Shown here piece after piece: positions 60,144 through 63,265 of a DNA stretch of 63,265 nucleotides (its first letter is position 1; every line of letters starts with the position of its first letter). This DNA comes from Dellaglioa algida DSM 15638 (GTDB taxonomy: Bacteria; Bacillota; Bacilli; Lactobacillales; Lactobacillaceae). The position numbers and the translations under genes were made by a program. The stretch spans positions 1-63,265 of the forward strand of contig NZ_AZDI01000010.1 in the NCBI RefSeq assembly GCF_001434695.1. The letters are read 5' to 3'. Below the pieces are notes generated by a model. That model did not search any database. It was not told where the DNA came from and saw only the letters and a program-made list of their open reading frames with translations.

Positions 60144-62624
60144 TTATTTCGTTGTTGCTTTAATTTTCTGTTCCTTAACGGTTACTTTAATGACACCCTT
60201 TACTGCACCAATCATCACATTATCATTGTCTTTTATCTGACCAGAAAGGAGGATATCACTTAATCGATCTTCAACCTCTGTTTGTAATGCGCGACGAATT
60301 GGTCGAGCACCATACTCAGGATCAAAACCAACCTTAGCAATAACATCAATTGCGGCAGATGAAATTTTTACTTTAATGCCTTGTTCCTTCAAACGATCAA
60401 GAACTTCCTTAGTCATCAACTTCACAATTTCATGTAGTTCATCTTTAGTTAATGAATGGAAAATAATTGATTCATCAATTCGATTCAAAAATTCAGGACG
60501 GAACGATTTTTTCAGAGCCGCACGAATTTTTTCGGACATTGCTTTATATTCATCTTTCTCAGATTCAATACCAAACCCAACAAATTTTTCATCACGAATG
60601 GCAGTTGCACCTAAGTTAGATGTCATAATAATAATCGTATTTCTAAAATCAATTCTGCGACCTTTAGAATCTGTTAAGTACCCATCATCTAAGACCTGAA
60701 GTAAGATATTAAAAACATCAGGATGTGCTTTTTCAACTTCATCTAAAAGAACCACAGAATAAGGTGTTTGACGAACTTTTTCAGTTAATTGCCCACCCTC
60801 GTCATATCCAACATATCCTGGTGGCGAACCAATCAAACGACTCGTACTATATTTTTCCATGTATTCCGACATGTCAACCCGAATCATTGCCTCTTCAGAA
60901 CCAAACATTGCCTCAGCAAGTGCCTTGGCTAATTCTGTTTTACCAACTCCAGTTGGGCCAAGGAACATAAATGATCCAATTGGTCTCGTTGGATTTTTCA
61001 AACCACTTCTAGCACGTCGAATTGCTTTTGAAATTGAGCTAACTGCCTCATTCTGACCAACAACCCGTTTATGCAGGACGTCCTCAAGGTGAAGTAAGCG
61101 ATCACTTTCACTTTTATTTAGTTGTTGAAGTGGGACTCCCGTCCAATCAGAAACGATACTTGCAACTTCTTCACTATTTACTTTTATATCATAGTGTTCC
61201 GTCTCAGATTCAACAGCAGCAACCTTTTCAGCTTCTAAATCTTCAACCTGTTTCTTAACACGCATTTCCTTTGTTCGAATGCCCGCAGCCAACTCAAAAT
61301 CTTGTTGACTAACCGCATCATCCTTTTGTTGACGTAATTCATCAAGCTGATCTTGTTTTTTACTTAATTTTGATTTAGTACTTGGACGTTCAATACGAAC
61401 TTGAGCAGCAGCCTCATCCATTAAATCAATGGCCTTATCTGGTAAGAAACGATCAGTAATATATCTATTTCCCAATTCTACAGCCGCTTCAATTGCGTCA
61501 TCAGTAATTTGAACGTGATGATGCGCCTCGTACTTAGGTCGAAGACCCTTTAAAATATCAACCGTTTGTGCTTCCGTTGGTTCTTTAATCGTTATTGTTG
61601 CAAAACGACGTTCCAAAGCGGCATCAGACTCAATATATTTTTGATATTCGTCTAAAGTGGTTGCGCCAATAACTTGGACCTCACCACGAGCCAAAGCTGG
61701 TTTCAAGATATTTGATGCATCAATAGCGCCTTCAGCACCACCGGCACCAATTAACGTGTGCAATTCATCAATAAATAAAATAACATCTTTAGTTGTGTAA
61801 ACTTCCTTCAAAATCTTTTTCAATCGATCTTCAAATTCACCACGATATTTTGTACCCGCAACTAATGAACCCATATCGAGCATCATTAATCGTTTACCAA
61901 TCATATCTTCGGGAACATTTTCGTCAACTAATCGTTGTGCGAATCCCTCGGCAATCGCCGTTTTACCAACACCAGGTTCACCAATTAATACGGGGTTATT
62001 CTTCGTTCGGCGACTTAGGACTTGAGTTAATCTTTTCACTTCAGAATCTCGGCCAATCACGGGATCAATCTGTTTGTCACGTGCCATTTTAGTTAAATCA
62101 CGAGCTAATTCATCTAATGTGGGCGTACCTTGCTCTGCATTATCTTTATTACCACGATTTTTCTGTCTCATTTGAACTTCACTAACGCCAAGTTGACGGA
62201 ATATTATCTTACGAACCTGTTTAATATCTGCACTCAGACTGCCCATAATTCTCGATGACAATATCTCATTGTTACTTGTAAGTGCTAGTAGAAGATGTTC
62301 CGTACCGACTTTACTTGCATTTAAATTTTTAGCCTCATCATTAGCAATTGATAAAATCATTTTTGCCTTTGGTGAATATGGTAAATAAGTGTCATTTTTG
62401 GTTAATCTCAACGAACCATAACCGGTAAATCTTTCAATCTCTTCCATTATATCTTCTGGATCAACATCAAACTGCTTTAACACTTTATCTGCAACACCAT
62501 TTTGAACTTCAGATAAGGCTAAAAGTAAATGTTCAGTACCGACAGCTTGTTGACGATAATGTTTGGCCGCTTCCTGAGCCCTGATAAGAACTTCCTTTGC
62601 GCTCGGAGTAAATAAATTATCCAT
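60144..62624 (-). CDS. clpC: ClpC AAA+ protease ATPase subunit
   Basis: HSP100 unfoldase that feeds ClpP; 826 aa. Two N-domain repeats ([18 protein letters not shown] and [15 protein letters not shown]), first AAA+ with [13 protein letters not shown] and [10 protein letters not shown], a UVR-like linker ([15 protein letters not shown]), second AAA+ with [12 protein letters not shown] and [11 protein letters not shown], and a C-terminal D2 small domain. Fourteen bp after ctsR, whose product represses it. Confidence 0.97.
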   Translation of the reverse strand: MDNLFTPSAKEVLIRAQEAAKHYRQQAVGTEHLLLALSEVQNGVADKVLKQFDVDPEDIMEEIERFTGYGSLRLTKNDTYLPYSPKAKMILSIANDEAKNLNASKVGTEHLLLALTSNNEILSSRIMGSLSADIKQVRKIIFRQLGVSEVQMRQKNRGNKDNAEQGTPTLDELARDLTKMARDKQIDPVIGRDSEVKRLTQVLSRRTKNNPVLIGEPGVGKTAIAEGFAQRLVDENVPEDMIGKRLMMLDMGSLVAGTKYRGEFEDRLKKILKEVYTTKDVILFIDELHTLIGAGGAEGAIDASNILKPALARGEVQVIGATTLDEYQKYIESDAALERRFATITIKEPTEAQTVDILKGLRPKYEAHHHVQITDDAIEAAVELGNRYITDRFLPDKAIDLMDEAAAQVRIERPSTKSKLSKKQDQLDELRQQKDDAVSQQDFELAAGIRTKEMRVKKQVEDLEAEKVAAVESETEHYDIKVNSEEVASIVSDWTGVPLQQLNKSESDRLLHLEDVLHKRVVGQNEAVSSISKAIRRARSGLKNPTRPIGSFMFLGPTGVGKTELAKALAEAMFGSEEAMIRVDMSEYMEKYSTSRLIGSPPGYVGYDEGGQLTEKVRQTPYSVVLLDEVEKAHPDVFNILLQVLDDGYLTDSKGRRIDFRNTIIIMTSNLGATAIRDEKFVGFGIESEKDEYKAMSEKIRAALKKSFRPEFLNRIDESIIFHSLTKDELHEIVKLMTKEVLDRLKEQGIKVKISSAAIDVIAKVGFDPEYGARPIRRALQTEVEDRLSDILLSGQIKDNDNVMIGAVKGVIKVTVKEQKIKATTK

Positions 62625-62638
62625 AATATTACCTCTTT

Positions 62639-63106
62639 CTACTCTTCATATCGTAAGCGATTAATTAAATTAATTAACATTTTAGCACGTACCGTGTTTT
62701 CCAAGTTGGTATCCATCCCAAGAAAAGCATCTTTTTTTATCGTGGCCAAAATTAAATTAGATTCTTTTTTCGTTAACGTTTTTTCATCATATAAGCTTTG
62801 TATAATATCGTATCCTTCTTGCTGAGACACATCCGTGCCAATTAAATTTTCTAGTGTTTGAATAAATTCTTGATCCGCAAAAAGGTTTACTTTTTCAATT
62901 TTTATATACCCACCGCCACCACGTTTACTCTCAACCACGTATCCATTTTGGATAGTGAAGCGAGTATTTATTACGTAATTTATCTGCGATGGTACACAAT
63001 TAAATAATTCAGCAACTTCAGAGCGTTTAATAACGATTGCTTTTTCATCCAACAGAATTTTTTTGAAGTACTTTTCAATCACATCAGAAATATTCTGACC
63101 CTGCAT
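62639..63106 (-). CDS. ctsR: CtsR, transcriptional repressor of class III heat-shock genes
   Basis: Winged-helix dimeric repressor that leaves DNA on heating; 155 aa. The ATG at 63106 (QGQNISDVIEKYFKKILL) aligns with Bacillus CtsR; GTG and ATG codons just upstream belong to the ribosome site GAGGTGATGAAT. CVPSQINYVINTRFT (HTH) and ESKRGGGGYIKI (glycine-rich wing/thermosensor) are invariant. mcsA and mcsB are absent, as in other lactobacilli. Confidence 0.96.
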   Translation of the reverse strand: MQGQNISDVIEKYFKKILLDEKAIVIKRSEVAELFNCVPSQINYVINTRFTIQNGYVVESKRGGGGYIKIEKVNLFADQEFIQTLENLIGTDVSQQEGYDIIQSLYDEKTLTKKESNLILATIKKDAFLGMDTNLENTVRAKMLINLINRLRYEE

Positions 63107-63124
63107 ATTCATCACCTCAAATAG

Positions 63125-63150
63125 TTTGACTAATGTTGACTTTAATTATA
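63125..63150 (-). promoter_or_regulatory. CtsR operator and -10 of the ctsR-clpC promoter
   Basis: Minus strand AGTCAAC-att-AGTCAAA (63125-63141) is the CtsR direct heptamer repeat (A/GGTCAAA-N3-A/GGTCAAA, one mismatch). It begins just after TATAAT (63145-63150); the -35 is poor (TTTCAA at 17 bp). Autoregulation is expected. Confidence 0.9.
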
Positions 63151-63190
63151 CGAAATATATATCAAAATTGAAAGTCATTTGTCTTGAGAC

Positions 63191-63229
63191 AAAAAAAGAA
63201 CCTAAACGTAATGTTTAGGTTCTTTTTTA
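63191..63229. terminator. Terminator of the tRNA gene
   Basis: AAAAAGAACCTAAAC-gtaat-GTTTAGGTTCTTTTT, a perfect 15-bp stem with T-runs both ways, just after the tRNA 3' end on the minus strand. Confidence 0.9.
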
Positions 63230-63234
63230 ATTAA

Positions 63235-63265
63235 TCGGGAAAACAGGATTCGAACCTGCGACCCC
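63235..63265 (-). tRNA. tRNA-Pro, 3' part only
   Basis: The minus strand shows the variable-loop end GGGGTC, a perfect T-arm GCAGG-TTCGAAT-CCTGT, the 3' acceptor strand TTTCCCG and the discriminator base A; no CCA is encoded. The acceptor implies a 5' CGGGAAA start, as in Firmicute tRNA-Pro, whose T-arm is the same. The anticodon is outside the window, so the identity is inferred. Confidence 0.85.

Overview
This is a low-GC Gram-positive chromosome segment from a lactic acid bacterium. Several features point to Lactobacillales, and most likely to Latilactobacillus (sakei/curvatus group): an overlapping heterodimeric beta-galactosidase pair lacL/lacM, an adk-infA junction without map, ctsR-clpC without mcsA/mcsB, and a structured rpoB leader. 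The genus is an inference from gene content and order as I know them; no database was searched. Almost every gene reads on the minus strand, so transcription runs from high to low coordinates.

Region 1 (1-25.6 kb) is accessory and metabolic. Right to left it holds: an XRE regulator diverging from an AT-rich block that encodes an unusual AAA+ ATPase with a predicted beta-solenoid N-terminus, a membrane protein, a small lipoprotein and a membrane-anchored protein with two DUF6287-like units; an Lsa-like ABC-F ribosome-protection protein behind an attenuator-type leader; a 47-codon gene; a MagIII-like DNA glycosylase; lacLM under a CcpA-type promoter; a small regulator/membrane-protein pair with tandem operators; recQ-ASCH-VOC; a Gfo/Idh oxidoreductase; a 6-phospho-beta-glucosidase/nanE operon with a LicT/BglG-type antiterminator site; a sugar acetyltransferase; a BCCT transporter; and a type I restriction-modification operon hsdR-hsdM-hsdS, with hsdS cut by the window edge.

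Region 2 (25.7-48.5 kb) is the core translation block: rplM-rpsI, truA, the ECF transporter energy module (ecfA1-ecfA2-ecfT), then alpha, spc and S10 operons in one run (rpsJ to rplQ, including secY, adk, infA, rpmJ, rpoA), then the str operon (rpsL-rpsG-fusA). Good promoters and structured leaders sit before rpsL, rpsJ, infA and rplM.

Region 3 (48.7-63.3 kb) holds a prepilin peptidase (plus strand), a xanthine-type permease behind a guanine-class purine riboswitch, rpoB-rpoC, glutathione reductase, ctsR-clpC under a CtsR operator, and the 3' part of a tRNA, probably tRNA-Pro.

The strongest candidates for something poorly described are the AAA+/beta-solenoid/envelope gene cluster (20.0-25.6 kb), the possible ATT start of the BCCT gene, the riboswitch with no visible terminator before pbuX, and the leader RNAs before infA, rpsJ and the ABC-F gene. 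No CRISPR array, insertion sequence or prophage was seen.
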